Shown in pieces: positions 1-8,140 of a DNA stretch of 64,000 nt. Numbering within the stretch: position 1 is the first letter of the stretch; every line of letters starts with the position of its first letter. Source of the DNA: JAPHSX01 sp039714395 (GTDB taxonomy: Bacteria; Pseudomonadota; Gammaproteobacteria; Thiohalomonadales; Thiohalomonadaceae); contig JBDLJH010000012.1 in the NCBI GenBank assembly GCA_039714395.1, positions 28,091-92,090 of the forward strand. The letters are read 5' to 3'. The notes under the pieces are model-generated. The model saw only the letters and a program-made list of their open reading frames with translations. It had not been told where the DNA came from and did not search any database. A program made the translations under genes and the position numbers.

Positions 1-2
1 CT

Positions 3-824
3 GTGGATCGGTTGCGTACTCGGCAGGAACTGGGGCAGACCTCCGATATCGAGGTACTGGAGCAGGAGAGCCACTACCAGACTATTCGCAACCAGTTGTT
101 GGGCAGTGAGTCACGTCAGAGGTTAGGGCGCTCGACGCTTGCCAATCTACTCAACCGTCCCGGAGAACTTCCCTCTGAGCTGGTTACCCCCAGCTTTAAC
201 TATGCAAATTATCCCCTTCCCGATTATGAGAAATTGCTGAATCTGGCGCACCAACACAATCTTAGATTAGCAGCACAGCAACTGGAGTTGCAGGCGGCGC
301 AACGGCGAGTGGCTAGTGCACGCAGCGAGAGATTGCCCCGACTGGATGCAGAACTTGAGGCCAGTAGCTACAGTCGCGAGATGGGCTCCAATGACAGCCT
401 ACGCGCTGGAGTTACGCTGCGTGTGCCCATTTATAACGGTGACCGCGTCAATGCCGCGGTGGCCAGAGAGCAGGCTGAGGTAATGCGCTTGCGTGCACAA
501 CTTAGTCAGGCTCGACAGGAGTTACGTCAGGCATTGCTGGAAAGCTGGTTTGAAATACAACGTCTGCGCCAGCGCCGTGAGCAGGTGAAAAGTGAACTCG
601 ACTATCGTGAACTCTATCTTGATCGTAGTCGTGCCAATTATGAGATGGAAGTAAAGGCAGATCTGGGTGATGCCATGGTACGCCTGAGTGATGCGCAACT
701 AGCACTGATTAAAAATGATTTTGATACCGCGCTGGCCTGGGAGCAATTGCGTGCGCTGCTAGGTGTTGAACTTGAGAGTCTGGATGAAGCGGGTGCGCTC
801 CCGCAAGGGGAGGTAGGGCAATGA
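3..824 (+). CDS. TolC-family outer-membrane efflux protein, 5'-truncated by the window edge
   Basis: The C-terminal 273 residues of an outer-membrane efflux channel are visible; the start lies left of the window. The protein is rich in long amphipathic helices with Leu, Gln, Arg and Ala heptads, for example around residues 80-110 and 150-200, as in the periplasmic coiled-coil barrel of TolC-type channels. The segment near residue 127 (SLRAGVTLRVPIYNGDRVNA) matches the family pattern in which a beta-strand precedes the second helical repeat. The stop overlaps the start of the adaptor gene by 4 bp, so the two are translationally coupled and probably form a tripartite export system. The substrate cannot be told; the inner-membrane pump is not in the window. 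Confidence 0.85.
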   Translation: MDRLRTRQELGQTSDIEVLEQESHYQTIRNQLLGSESRQRLGRSTLANLLNRPGELPSELVTPSFNYANYPLPDYEKLLNLAHQHNLRLAAQQLELQAAQRRVASARSERLPRLDAELEASSYSREMGSNDSLRAGVTLRVPIYNGDRVNAAVAREQAEVMRLRAQLSQARQELRQALLESWFEIQRLRQRREQVKSELDYRELYLDRSRANYEMEVKADLGDAMVRLSDAQLALIKNDFDTALAWEQLRALLGVELESLDEAGALPQGEVGQ

Positions 825-1585
825 TGATAATGAGAGTATGGCCGCTGATATTTATTGCGTTGTTTTCGGCCTCGCTGAGTGCTGCCGAACTGCAAGGTGA
901 TGTCCGCTGGGCGGATCCGTTGACGTTATCGACAAATCTTAATGCCGAGGTGATGCAGGCTAAGGCCCGCATCGGACAGCATGTAACAAAGGGTGAGTTG
1001 CTGGTGCAGCTGGAGAATGGCGTGTTGCGTGCCCACCAGGCTCAGGCTCGTGCCGAACTGGTTCATCAAAAGCTGTTGCGGGCCGAGGCACGAAATGAGT
1101 TGCAGCGTAGTGAAGAGCTGTATGAGCGTACCCTGCTTTCCGACCACGACCTTGATTTGGCTCGTATTGCTCATGCTGCAGCCGAGAGTGGCTATCAACG
1201 TGCGGCCGCTGAGCTTAAAGCGGCACAACGTGCCGTTGAACTTTCTCGCATCGTCGCCCCGTTTGATGGCTTGGTGGTAGAGCGACAGGTACAGGCTGGC
1301 GAGACGGTGAATGGCCAGTTTAAATCTGTGTCGCTCTATACTCTGGTGGAGGCGGATAAGCGGTTAGTGAGTTTTGTGATGGAGGCCACTCAGGCGGTAA
1401 ACATAACAGTGGGTGATGAGCTTGAGTTGCAGATCGGTGAACGGCGCTACGCCGGAGTTGTTGATGCGATCTCGTGGCATCGCGGGAAAGAGGTTGCCAC
1501 CCGTGTGACGATTGATATTTTGTTTACGCCAGGTAAAAAAGAACCTGTAGCTATTGGTACTACAGCACGGGTGAGGCTGCCGTGA
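821..1585 (+). CDS. Periplasmic adaptor (membrane-fusion) subunit of an efflux system
   Basis: This is a 254-residue HlyD/RND-type adaptor, short for the family. Residues 1-22 form a signal peptide (FIALFSASLSAAE). A biotinyl-lipoyl-like half-motif follows (residues 40-65, with ARIGQHVTKGELLVQLE), then an alpha-helical hairpin at about 70-135, the second lipoyl half (IVAPFDGLVVERQVQAGETV, about 145-165) and a beta-barrel domain. It links an inner-membrane transporter to the upstream TolC-like channel. The gene starts inside the channel gene (ATGA overlap), and its own stop overlaps the acylphosphatase start, so all three are co-transcribed. The substrate is unknown. Confidence 0.85.
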   Translation: MMIMRVWPLIFIALFSASLSAAELQGDVRWADPLTLSTNLNAEVMQAKARIGQHVTKGELLVQLENGVLRAHQAQARAELVHQKLLRAEARNELQRSEELYERTLLSDHDLDLARIAHAAAESGYQRAAAELKAAQRAVELSRIVAPFDGLVVERQVQAGETVNGQFKSVSLYTLVEADKRLVSFVMEATQAVNITVGDELELQIGERRYAGVVDAISWHRGKEVATRVTIDILFTPGKKEPVAIGTTARVRLP

Positions 1586-1851
1586 ACCACTGCCTCCGCT
1601 GTCGGGTAAGCGGACGGGTGCAGGGAGTATGGTTTCGCGCCAGCACCCAACAGCAGGCTGAGCGGTTGGGGATCAGTGGTTCGGCGCGCAACCTGTTTGA
1701 TGGGGATGTTGAAGTGATAGCCTGCGGTAAGGAGGCTGCCTTGAATGCGTTGCGTGAATGGTTGTGGCAAGGGCCTGCGCATGCACAGGTGGATGGTGTT
1801 CAGTGTGAACCACTGAGGCGTGAGGTTCCGGCTGGCTTTACCACGGGCTAA
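1582..1851 (+). CDS. acyP: Acylphosphatase
   Basis: This small 89-residue cytosolic enzyme hydrolyses acyl phosphates such as acetyl phosphate or carbamoyl phosphate. The diagnostic phosphate-binding loop GRVQGVWFR (residues 11-19) carries the catalytic Arg19, and Asn37 in SARNLFDGDVEV is the second catalytic residue. Most homologues have GWVRN before that Asn; here it is GSARN, a mild departure. Length is normal for the family. The start overlaps the upstream adaptor gene by 4 bp (GTGA), so it is translated as the last gene of the efflux operon, probably by chance of arrangement rather than function. Confidence 0.93.
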   Translation: MNHCLRCRVSGRVQGVWFRASTQQQAERLGISGSARNLFDGDVEVIACGKEAALNALREWLWQGPAHAQVDGVQCEPLRREVPAGFTTG

Positions 1852-2436
1852 TTACTGTTTGTACCAGGTCTGGCGTAACGCCTTGAATACCTTGTTGGGG
1901 TAGCGGAAGCTGCCGCGGCTGCCATTGTAGCGTGCCAGTGCACGGGTGATGTTGCCCTTCTCCATATCCAGGTAGTAACGCAGGATGGTGCAGCCGAAAC
2001 GCAGGTTGGTGTTTAGCTCGAAAAGGTTGTCGTCGGGGCGCCCCAGCTCCTTAAGCCAGAAGGGCATGATCTGCATCAGCCCGCGTGCGCCGGCCTCGGA
2101 GATTGCGTAGCGGTCGAAGTTGCTCTCCACCTGGATTACCGCCAGCACCAACTCGGGGGATAGTTCAGCGCGATTTGCCTCCTGGTGCACCTTCTGCAAC
2201 AGGTTCAGTAACCTCTCCTCGTTGTTGGTCTGTTTTTTCAGCCGCTTCTTTATACGTTGCGTCATGTCGACCAGCCAGACTTCGGCATCGAAGCGGTCTA
2301 CACCATTGTCCTGGGTCGCCAGTGCCTCTACCAGTCGCTGTTTGAGTGGCTGGTCGATAATACTCTGTTGCTGGTTGGCGAGACTTACCCCGCTAAATAG
2401 CATCATTAGTATGTAGAGACTAAGCCGTGTGTGCAT
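1852..2436 (-). CDS. Lytic murein transglycosylase, SLT family
   Basis: This 194-residue exported muramidase cleaves the MurNAc-GlcNAc bond of peptidoglycan with 1,6-anhydro formation. The chosen ATG gives a signal peptide (residues 1-20, LYILMMLFSGVSLA) and has AGGGAAA just upstream; an in-frame codon 11 residues earlier would spoil the signal. The SLT domain fills about residues 85-190. It shows the catalytic Glu in VIQVESNFD, then GARGLMQIMP and, near the end, LARYNGS, the usual order for this fold. The gene is divergent from the rhombosortase gene. Its stop abuts the acylphosphatase stop, so the two transcription units converge. Confidence 0.9.
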   Translation of the reverse strand: MHTRLSLYILMMLFSGVSLANQQQSIIDQPLKQRLVEALATQDNGVDRFDAEVWLVDMTQRIKKRLKKQTNNEERLLNLLQKVHQEANRAELSPELVLAVIQVESNFDRYAISEAGARGLMQIMPFWLKELGRPDDNLFELNTNLRFGCTILRYYLDMEKGNITRALARYNGSRGSFRYPNKVFKALRQTWYKQ

Positions 2437-2513
2437 TTTCCCTGCTGTTCTCATACTCGAAATTGTCATCAGTTATAGGCTACCATGCCCCGATCATAGA
2501 TTGGAAAGGTGCA

Positions 2514-3128
2514 ATGAGGCAATCCTTAGAGAAAGGTATGGACGACTCATGGTGGTGGCGCTGGCAGCCACCGCTGCTGCTGGTGCTGGTTTCGCTGGTG
2601 CTCGCACTGATGGGGGATGATCTGGCAGAGCTGCTTCGTTACCAGCGTAATGCGCTTCTTTCGGGGGAGTTGTGGCGACTTTTTACTGGTCACCTTGTCC
2701 ATCTTGGCTGGTCACACCTGTGGCTCAATCTGGCCGGGTTGGTACTGGTTTGGGTGTTGGTGGGTCAGGCCTTTTCTTTACGGAAGTGGTGGTGGCTGAT
2801 CGGTTTTTCTTTACTGGGGATATCGTGTGGTCTGTTGTGGTGGTTGCCGGGACTTGCGTGGTATGTAGGGCTCTCCGGGCTGCTTCACGGGATGTTGCTG
2901 GCGGGAAGCTTGCAGCTGGTGCTTCGCGGTGAGCGAGAGGCTCTGCTAATGTTGATCATTGTACTTACCAAGGTGGTGTGGGAACTGTGGCAGGGGCCGT
3001 TACCGGGTAGCAGTGAGGCTGCCGGTGGTGAGGTGGTGGTGCAGGCCCATGCCCTGGGTTGTCTCAGTGGCGCTATCTATGCAGGCTTGTTGCGTGTGAT
3101 GGAGCAGCGCAGGTGGATCAGCGCTTAA
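2514..3128 (+). CDS. rrtA: Rhombosortase-like rhomboid intramembrane serine protease
   Basis: This integral membrane protease of about 204 residues belongs to the rhomboid superfamily. Five or six hydrophobic segments are visible. The rhomboid signatures are present: HLGWSHLWLNLAG in the early part, the catalytic serine in GLSGLLHG (Ser121) and the catalytic histidine in AHALG (His179). The compact size and the VGLSGLLHG context match rhombosortases, which process proteins bearing a GlyGly-CTERM tail that are exported through a type II secretion system. No GlyGly-CTERM protein is visible in this window, but a gsp operon is. The ATG at 2514 follows GGAAAGG at good spacing; a longer frame would run into the divergent transglycosylase gene. 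The 3' end overlaps proS by 11 bp, convergently. Confidence 0.78.
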   Translation: MRQSLEKGMDDSWWWRWQPPLLLVLVSLVLALMGDDLAELLRYQRNALLSGELWRLFTGHLVHLGWSHLWLNLAGLVLVWVLVGQAFSLRKWWWLIGFSLLGISCGLLWWLPGLAWYVGLSGLLHGMLLAGSLQLVLRGEREALLMLIIVLTKVVWELWQGPLPGSSEAAGGEVVVQAHALGCLSGAIYAGLLRVMEQRRWISA

Positions 3129-4842
3129 GCTTCCCCGCCAGAAAATCGTGCAACCCGTCCAATGGGATATCCTGATTCTCTGCGTCACCACGCCCCTTGT
3201 ATTCCAGTGCACCACTCTTCAGACCGCGATCACCGATAACGATGCGGTGTGGAATACCGATTAGCTCCATATCGGCAAACATGACGCCAGGGCGCTCGCC
3301 ACGGTCATCCAGCAATACCTCGTAGCCGGCCTCGGTAAGTTCTGCGTAGAGTTTTTCTGCCGCCTCACGCACAGCTTCTGATTTCTGTAGATTCATCGGC
3401 AGGATGACAAGCTGGAACGGGGCGATGGCATCGGGCCAGAGAATCCCTTTGTCATCATGGTTCTGTTCGATGGCAGAGGCGACCACGCGGGATACACCGA
3501 TACCGTAGCAGCCCATAGTCATAGGGACTGCCTTACCATTCTCATTCAGTACCGTGGCCTTCATCGCCTCGCTGTATTTGGTACCGAGCTGGAAGATATG
3601 GCCTACCTCAATGCCCCGCTTGATGGTGAGCACGCCCTTACCGTCAGGGCTGGCATCACCTTCAATAACGTTACGTAGGTCGGCGACTTCGGGCTCAGGC
3701 TGATCACGCCCCCAGTTGACGCTGGTGAGATGTTTTCCGTCCTCGTTGGCTCCGCAGATAAAGTCGGACAGATGGGCTGCGTCACGGTCAACGATCAATG
3801 GAGTTCCGATCCCTACCGGGCCGATGGAACCGGGGGCACAACCGATGGCGGCACGAATATCATCATCCGAGGCCATGGTTAGTGGGCTGTATACCTGAGG
3901 TAGCTTTTCCGCCTTGATCTCGTTTAATTCATGGTCGCCGCGTAGTGCCAGTGCTACCACACCTTCAGCTTCACCATTTTCGTCGGCACCACGAACAATC
4001 AGGGTTTTGATGGTCTGTTTAGAGTCCACCTTGAGGAAGGCGCTGACCTCTTCAATCGAGTGCTGGTTCGGGGTGTCGACTACCGTCATCTCGGCAGTAG
4101 CGGCAGGGCGTTCGCCCTGTGGTGCTAATGCCTCGGCTTTCTCCACGTTGGCGGCGTAGTCGCTTTCGGTAGAGAAGGCGATAGCATCTTCACCAGAGTC
4201 AGCCAGCACGTGGAATTCATGCGAGCCGCTACCACCGATGGCACCGGTGTCAGCCAGTACCGGGCGGAACTCCAGCCCCAGGCGGGTGAAGATGCGGGTG
4301 TAGGTTTCGTGCATCACCGCATAGGTCTCTTTTAAGGACTCATCGTTAAGGTGGAAGGAGTAGGCGTCCTTCATCAGGAACTCACGGGCACGCATCACAC
4401 CAAAGCGTGGACGGCGCTCGTCGCGGAATTTGGTCTGGATTTGGTAGAAGTTGACGGGCAGTTGCTTGTAGCTGTGTAGCTCACCACGAATGAGGTCGGT
4501 GATGATCTCCTCGTGGGTGGGGCCGAAGCAGAACTCACGGCTGTGGCGGTCGGTCAGGCGCAGCATTTCGGCGCCCATAGCATCCCAGCGGCCAGATTCA
4601 TGCCATAGCTCGGCAGGTTGTACTGCAGGCATCAGCACCTCCTGAGCGGCGGCGCGGTTCATCTCTTCACGTACGATAGCTTCTACTTTGCGTAGCACTC
4701 GTAATCCCATCGGCAGCCAGGTATAGAGGCCGGAGGCGAGCTTGCGAATCATGCCTGCACGCAGCATCAGCTGGTGGCTGATTACTTCGGCGTCGGCAGG
4801 GGTCTCTTTAACAGTGGCGATAAGGTATTGGCTGGTGCGCAT
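3118..4842 (-). CDS. proS: Prolyl-tRNA synthetase (bacterial type with editing domain)
   Basis: This cytosolic class II aminoacyl-tRNA synthetase of 574 residues charges tRNA-Pro. The N-terminus MRTSQYLIATVKE is the family start, so the open frame extending 39 codons further upstream is not used. The sequence shows the FGPTHEE substrate loop, class II motif 2 (FRDERRPRFGVMRAREF, about 140-156), a YbaK-like insertion at about 225-400 that edits Ala-tRNA-Pro, a class II motif 3 segment, and a C-terminal anticodon-binding domain (about 475-570). Length matches Escherichia coli ProS. It is the last gene of a leftward set after the tautomerase gene, 89 bp away. Confidence 0.97.
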   Translation of the reverse strand: MRTSQYLIATVKETPADAEVISHQLMLRAGMIRKLASGLYTWLPMGLRVLRKVEAIVREEMNRAAAQEVLMPAVQPAELWHESGRWDAMGAEMLRLTDRHSREFCFGPTHEEIITDLIRGELHSYKQLPVNFYQIQTKFRDERRPRFGVMRAREFLMKDAYSFHLNDESLKETYAVMHETYTRIFTRLGLEFRPVLADTGAIGGSGSHEFHVLADSGEDAIAFSTESDYAANVEKAEALAPQGERPAATAEMTVVDTPNQHSIEEVSAFLKVDSKQTIKTLIVRGADENGEAEGVVALALRGDHELNEIKAEKLPQVYSPLTMASDDDIRAAIGCAPGSIGPVGIGTPLIVDRDAAHLSDFICGANEDGKHLTSVNWGRDQPEPEVADLRNVIEGDASPDGKGVLTIKRGIEVGHIFQLGTKYSEAMKATVLNENGKAVPMTMGCYGIGVSRVVASAIEQNHDDKGILWPDAIAPFQLVILPMNLQKSEAVREAAEKLYAELTEAGYEVLLDDRGERPGVMFADMELIGIPHRIVIGDRGLKSGALEYKGRGDAENQDIPLDGLHDFLAGKLKR

Positions 4843-4931
4843 GCCGGATCTCTTTTGCTGAGTGAATGGGCTTCGTTTTTCAGATGGCCTATTGTAGACA
4901 AAGGCCGGGGTGGGCGTATAGAGCAGGGGGG

Positions 4932-5276
4932 TTAAAAGGTGGTGTTGTTCCAGCCCCACATGTGGCGTGGGGGATTGGAGAATTCGATATAAATGCGTTC
5001 GGTGGGAATCACTAGTGCCTCACCGATGAGCTTGCACAGGGTTAGAGAGAGTTCGGCAGTCGTCTCTTCGGGCAGGCCAAGGCTCTTTAATTCCAGGTAG
5101 GCGCAGGGGGCACCGTCACCACCGAACAGCATCGAAAGTCCACTTTCTATGCTCACCATGACATAGCGCTCGGGCTTGCCCAGTGCTATGGCGAGGCTTT
5201 GTGAGCACATCCCCAGCAGCCTCATCTCTTCGGTTTTATCGAGTTCCTGGTTGGTGTTAATCAGCAGGTAGGGCAT
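4932..5276 (-). CDS. MIF-like tautomerase
   Basis: This 114-residue protein resembles animal macrophage migration inhibitory factor along its whole length, not just the short 4-oxalocrotonate tautomerase type. After Met removal the N-terminus is the catalytic Pro (PYLLINTN), and the active-site Lys follows in LGKPERY. The motif SMLFGGDGAPCAYLELKSLG parallels the MIF segment around its CxxC; only the first Cys is kept here. The C-terminus RIYIEFSN...WGWNNTTF matches the conserved MIF tail. A keto-enol (phenylpyruvate or dopachrome-like) tautomerase is the expected activity; the physiological substrate in bacteria is unknown. It sits 6 bp downstream of the DUF4124 gene and upstream of proS. Confidence 0.88.
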   Translation of the reverse strand: MPYLLINTNQELDKTEEMRLLGMCSQSLAIALGKPERYVMVSIESGLSMLFGGDGAPCAYLELKSLGLPEETTAELSLTLCKLIGEALVIPTERIYIEFSNPPRHMWGWNNTTF

Positions 5277-5282
5277 GGAGGC

Positions 5283-5699
5283 TTACCGGCAGGACTGATC
5301 CAGTTCGGTCTTAATCTCGACAATCTTTGCCTCGCGCATCTCCTCACTAACTACCACCGCGTTACCTTCGCTATCGGTAATCTGCTTCTCATTCTTATAT
5401 AGCTCAAGGTCTCGGTATAGTCCCTGACACTTGTCAGCCTGTTGTTGTGAAGCCAGGAGATCGGTGGGTTGCGGTATTTCAATCGGGGTTGTATCGACGG
5501 GTTCAGGCTCGACCTCTGGGGGCGTACTTGAGATAACCTCGTCTGAATTTTTGTCAGTGGGCGATTTTTGAGAATAATGGGTGTTGCCTGCCTCATCCGT
5601 CCATTTATAAAGCTTGGCGGCATGCACCGTCGTGCTGGCCAGCACGGCTGCAAGCAGAAGAATCGACCAAGGGGTAGTGTGTTTATAAATCATACTCAT
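5283..5699 (-). CDS. Exported DUF4124 domain protein
   Basis: This 138-residue periplasmic protein has a clear signal peptide (residues 1-27, ILLLAAVLASTTVHA). A DUF4124 module follows at once: KLYKWTDEAGNTHYSQKSP is the typical W-x-D-x-x-G-x-x-H/Y-Y-S pattern found in many gammaproteobacterial envelope proteins. A Pro- and Glu-rich linker (about 60-85) and a short helical tail follow. The domain has no established biochemical role. It is the first gene of the leftward DUF4124-tautomerase-proS set and is divergent from ilvI, sharing a 209-bp intergenic region with it. Confidence 0.85.
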   Translation of the reverse strand: MSMIYKHTTPWSILLLAAVLASTTVHAAKLYKWTDEAGNTHYSQKSPTDKNSDEVISSTPPEVEPEPVDTTPIEIPQPTDLLASQQQADKCQGLYRDLELYKNEKQITDSEGNAVVVSEEMREAKIVEIKTELDQSCR

Positions 5700-5827
5700 C
5701 CTGATTGTGTAGATATTTATACGACAATCATATCATGCAGGGGTTCAAAGTCTTCTGGTTTCAGCTGTTTGGAACACGATAGCCCCTGTTATTGCTTGAC
5801 CTTGATGCGGAATGTAAGTAATTTTCC

Positions 5828-5833
5828 TATAAT
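5828..5833 (+). promoter_or_regulatory. Possible -10 element ahead of ilvIHC
   Basis: A perfect TATAAT lies 75 bp before the ilvI GTG start. The best -35-like hexamer nearby, TTGACC at 5796-5801, is 26 bp away, too far for a normal sigma-70 spacing. The TTGACC may instead pair with TAATTT at 5819-5824 (17-bp spacer). Which hexamers are used cannot be settled from sequence. Confidence 0.35.
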
Positions 5834-5852
5834 TCGCAACTTCTTATATACT

Positions 5853-5875
5853 TGCCCGTTTTCGCGGGCATTTTT
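5853..5875 (+). terminator. Terminator-like hairpin between promoter and ilvI
   Basis: TGCCCG (5853-5858) pairs perfectly with CGGGCA (5865-5870) across a 6-nt loop and is followed by five T residues. It has the form of an intrinsic terminator and lies 33 bp before ilvI. A leader transcript from the suggested promoters would be only about 15-25 nt before the stem, too short for a classical leader-peptide attenuator. Confidence 0.6.
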
Positions 5876-5908
5876 GTCTAATCGAGACCGAGCCAGGAGA
5901 CTCTTAAG

Positions 5909-7603
5909 GTGGAATTGACCGGTGCAGAAATATTAGTACGCTTCCTGCAGGACGAGGGTGTCGATCACCTCTTCGGTTATCCGGGCGGGGCGGTACTGCA
6001 CATCTACGATGCGCTCTACCAGCAGGATAAGCTTAAGCATATTCTGGTACGCCACGAGCAGGCGGCTACCCATGCGGCGGACGGCTATGCCCGCTCCACC
6101 GGTAAACCTGGTGTGGTACTGGTTACCTCAGGTCCCGGTGCTACCAATGCTGTCACCGGCATTGCTACCGCCTATATGGATTCGATCCCGATGGTGGTGA
6201 TCACCGGTCAGGTGCCTACTGCGCTGATCGGTAATGATGCCTTTCAGGAGGTCGATACCGTCGGTATCACCCGCCCCTGTGCCAAACACAACTTCCTGGT
6301 GAAGGATGTTAAGGATCTGGCAGAGACCCTGAAAAAGGCCTTCTATATCGCCACCACGGGTCGCCCCGGTCCGGTCGTGGTCGACATCCCCAAGGATGTT
6401 ACCGGTGATCGTACCAATTATGTCTTTCCCAAGAAGGTGAGCATGCGTTCCTACCACCCGGTGGTGAAGGGACACGGTGGGCAGATTAAGAAGGCGGTGA
6501 ATATGATGCTCACCGCCAAGCGCCCGATCCTTTACACCGGTGGCGGTATCATCCTCGCCGATGCGGCCAAGCCGATGACCGAGCTGGCGCACCTGCTTGG
6601 CTTCCCTGTTACCAATACCTCGATGGGATTGGGAGGCTTTCCTGCCACCGACAAGCAGTTTCTCGGCATGCTGGGCATGCACGGTACCGTCGAGGCCAAT
6701 ATGGCGATATCGCACTGCGACCTGCTGATCGCCATCGGTGCCCGTTTCGATGACCGTGTTACAGGTAAGATCGAGAAGTTTGCACCGCGTGCCAAGATTA
6801 TTCATGTCGATATCGACCCCGCTTCCATTTCTAAAAACGTGACGGTGGATCTACCGATCGTTGGTGATGTGAACAGTGTGCTGAAGACCATGACCACCCA
6901 GATTAAGGCGAGTGAGCGCAAGCCTGACGGTGAGGCGCAAGCCAAGTGGTGGCAGCAAATTGAAGAGTGGCGTGCGAAGGATTGTCTACGGTACAGCACC
7001 AAAGGCAAGCTAATCAAACCACAGCACGTCATCGACACTTTGTATAAGGTGACCAAGGGTGATGCCTTTGTCACCTCGGACGTGGGTCAGCATCAGATGT
7101 GGGCGGCGCAGTTCTACAAATTTGATAAGCCACGGCGCTGGATCAACTCCGGTGGTCTCGGCACCATGGGTTTTGGTCTGCCGGCGGCGATGGGTGTGCA
7201 ATTTGCCCATCCCAAGGCGAAGGTGGCCACCATCGTTGGTGATGGCGGGGTGCAGATGAATATTCAGGAGCTGGCCACCTGCATGCAGTATGGTCTGCCG
7301 ATTAAGGTGATCTGCCTGAATAACGGTTTCCTTGGCATGGTGCGCCAGTGGCAGGAGTTCTTCTACGAGGAGCGCTACTCACAGGTGCATGTGGAGGCGC
7401 AGCCCGACTTCGTTAAGCTGGCCGAGGCCTATGGCCACGTCGGCATGCAGATTGAAAAGCCTGAGGATGTGGAGAACGCACTGAAAGAGGCATTCAAGAT
7501 GAAGGACAAGTTTGTCTTCATGAACTTTATTACTGATCCGGGTGAGAATGTTTACCCCATGGTACCCGCCGGTGCCGGACTAGATGAGATGATCCTGATA
7601 TGA
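5909..7603 (+). CDS. ilvI: Acetolactate synthase, large catalytic subunit
   Basis: This thiamine-diphosphate enzyme of 564 residues condenses two pyruvates to acetolactate (valine/leucine branch) or pyruvate with 2-oxobutyrate (isoleucine branch). The start is GTG, with AGGAGA nine or so bases upstream. The N-terminal pyrimidine-binding domain has the catalytic Glu50 in RHEQAATHAADGYAR. A central FAD/DHON-fold domain follows (about 190-330), then the C-terminal diphosphate-binding domain with GDGG...LNN around residues 445-475. The regulatory subunit gene overlaps its stop by 4 bp, and ilvC follows, so the operon covers the first two shared steps of branched-chain amino acid synthesis. Confidence 0.96.
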   Translation: MELTGAEILVRFLQDEGVDHLFGYPGGAVLHIYDALYQQDKLKHILVRHEQAATHAADGYARSTGKPGVVLVTSGPGATNAVTGIATAYMDSIPMVVITGQVPTALIGNDAFQEVDTVGITRPCAKHNFLVKDVKDLAETLKKAFYIATTGRPGPVVVDIPKDVTGDRTNYVFPKKVSMRSYHPVVKGHGGQIKKAVNMMLTAKRPILYTGGGIILADAAKPMTELAHLLGFPVTNTSMGLGGFPATDKQFLGMLGMHGTVEANMAISHCDLLIAIGARFDDRVTGKIEKFAPRAKIIHVDIDPASISKNVTVDLPIVGDVNSVLKTMTTQIKASERKPDGEAQAKWWQQIEEWRAKDCLRYSTKGKLIKPQHVIDTLYKVTKGDAFVTSDVGQHQMWAAQFYKFDKPRRWINSGGLGTMGFGLPAAMGVQFAHPKAKVATIVGDGGVQMNIQELATCMQYGLPIKVICLNNGFLGMVRQWQEFFYEERYSQVHVEAQPDFVKLAEAYGHVGMQIEKPEDVENALKEAFKMKDKFVFMNFITDPGENVYPMVPAGAGLDEMILI

Positions 7604-8094
7604 GACATATTATCTCCATCCTGATGGAAAATGAGGCGGGTGCGCTGTCGCGTGTGGCTGGCCTGTTCTCTGCGCGCGGTTATAATATCGAGTCGCTGTC
7701 GGTAGCACCGACCGAAGATCCTTCATTGTCACGCCTCACCCTGGTGACCCGCGGCTCTGACCAGATCATTGAACAGATCACCAAACAGCTGAACAAGCTG
7801 GTGGATGTAGTCAAGTTGCTGGATCTGACTGAAGGGCCACACGTAGAGCGCGAGTTGATGCTGATTAAGGTGAAGGCCAGCAGCGGTACCCAGCGCGAAG
7901 AGGTGAAGCGGTTGGTGGATATCTTCCGCGGCAATATTATTGATGTTACAGACAAGAGCTACACCATTGAGCTGACGGGTGATGTGACCAAGCTTGATGC
8001 CCTTATCGACACACTGAAAAAGGATGACATTCTCGAAACGGTGCGCTCTGGTATTACCGGAATTGGCCGTGGCGATAAGGCATTACACATTTAA
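7600..8094 (+). CDS. ilvH: Acetolactate synthase, small regulatory subunit
   Basis: This 164-residue subunit stabilises the large subunit and confers valine feedback inhibition. The N-terminal ACT domain is plain (RHIISILMENEAGALSRVAG, then ARGYNIESLSVAPTEDPSLSR), with the valine-site loop between the first strand and helix. The C-terminal half (about 80-160) is the usual second ferredoxin-like domain. Length and sequence match E. coli IlvH closely. The ATG overlaps the ilvI stop (ATGA), which ensures balanced synthesis of the two subunits. Confidence 0.96.
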   Translation: MRHIISILMENEAGALSRVAGLFSARGYNIESLSVAPTEDPSLSRLTLVTRGSDQIIEQITKQLNKLVDVVKLLDLTEGPHVERELMLIKVKASSGTQREEVKRLVDIFRGNIIDVTDKSYTIELTGDVTKLDALIDTLKKDDILETVRSGITGIGRGDKALHI

Positions 8095-8140
8095 TTAATA
8101 CTTTATTTTTGAACTATCGACTGCTTGAAGGACGATCACA

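Noticed and set aside
5700..5852. Leader peptide for ribosome-coupled attenuation of ilvIHC
   Set aside because: No short frame with a run of Ile, Val or Leu codons lies between a promoter and the hairpin.
6128..6805. 225-codon open frame antisense to ilvI
   Set aside because: It is a shadow of ilvI without start signals or family features.
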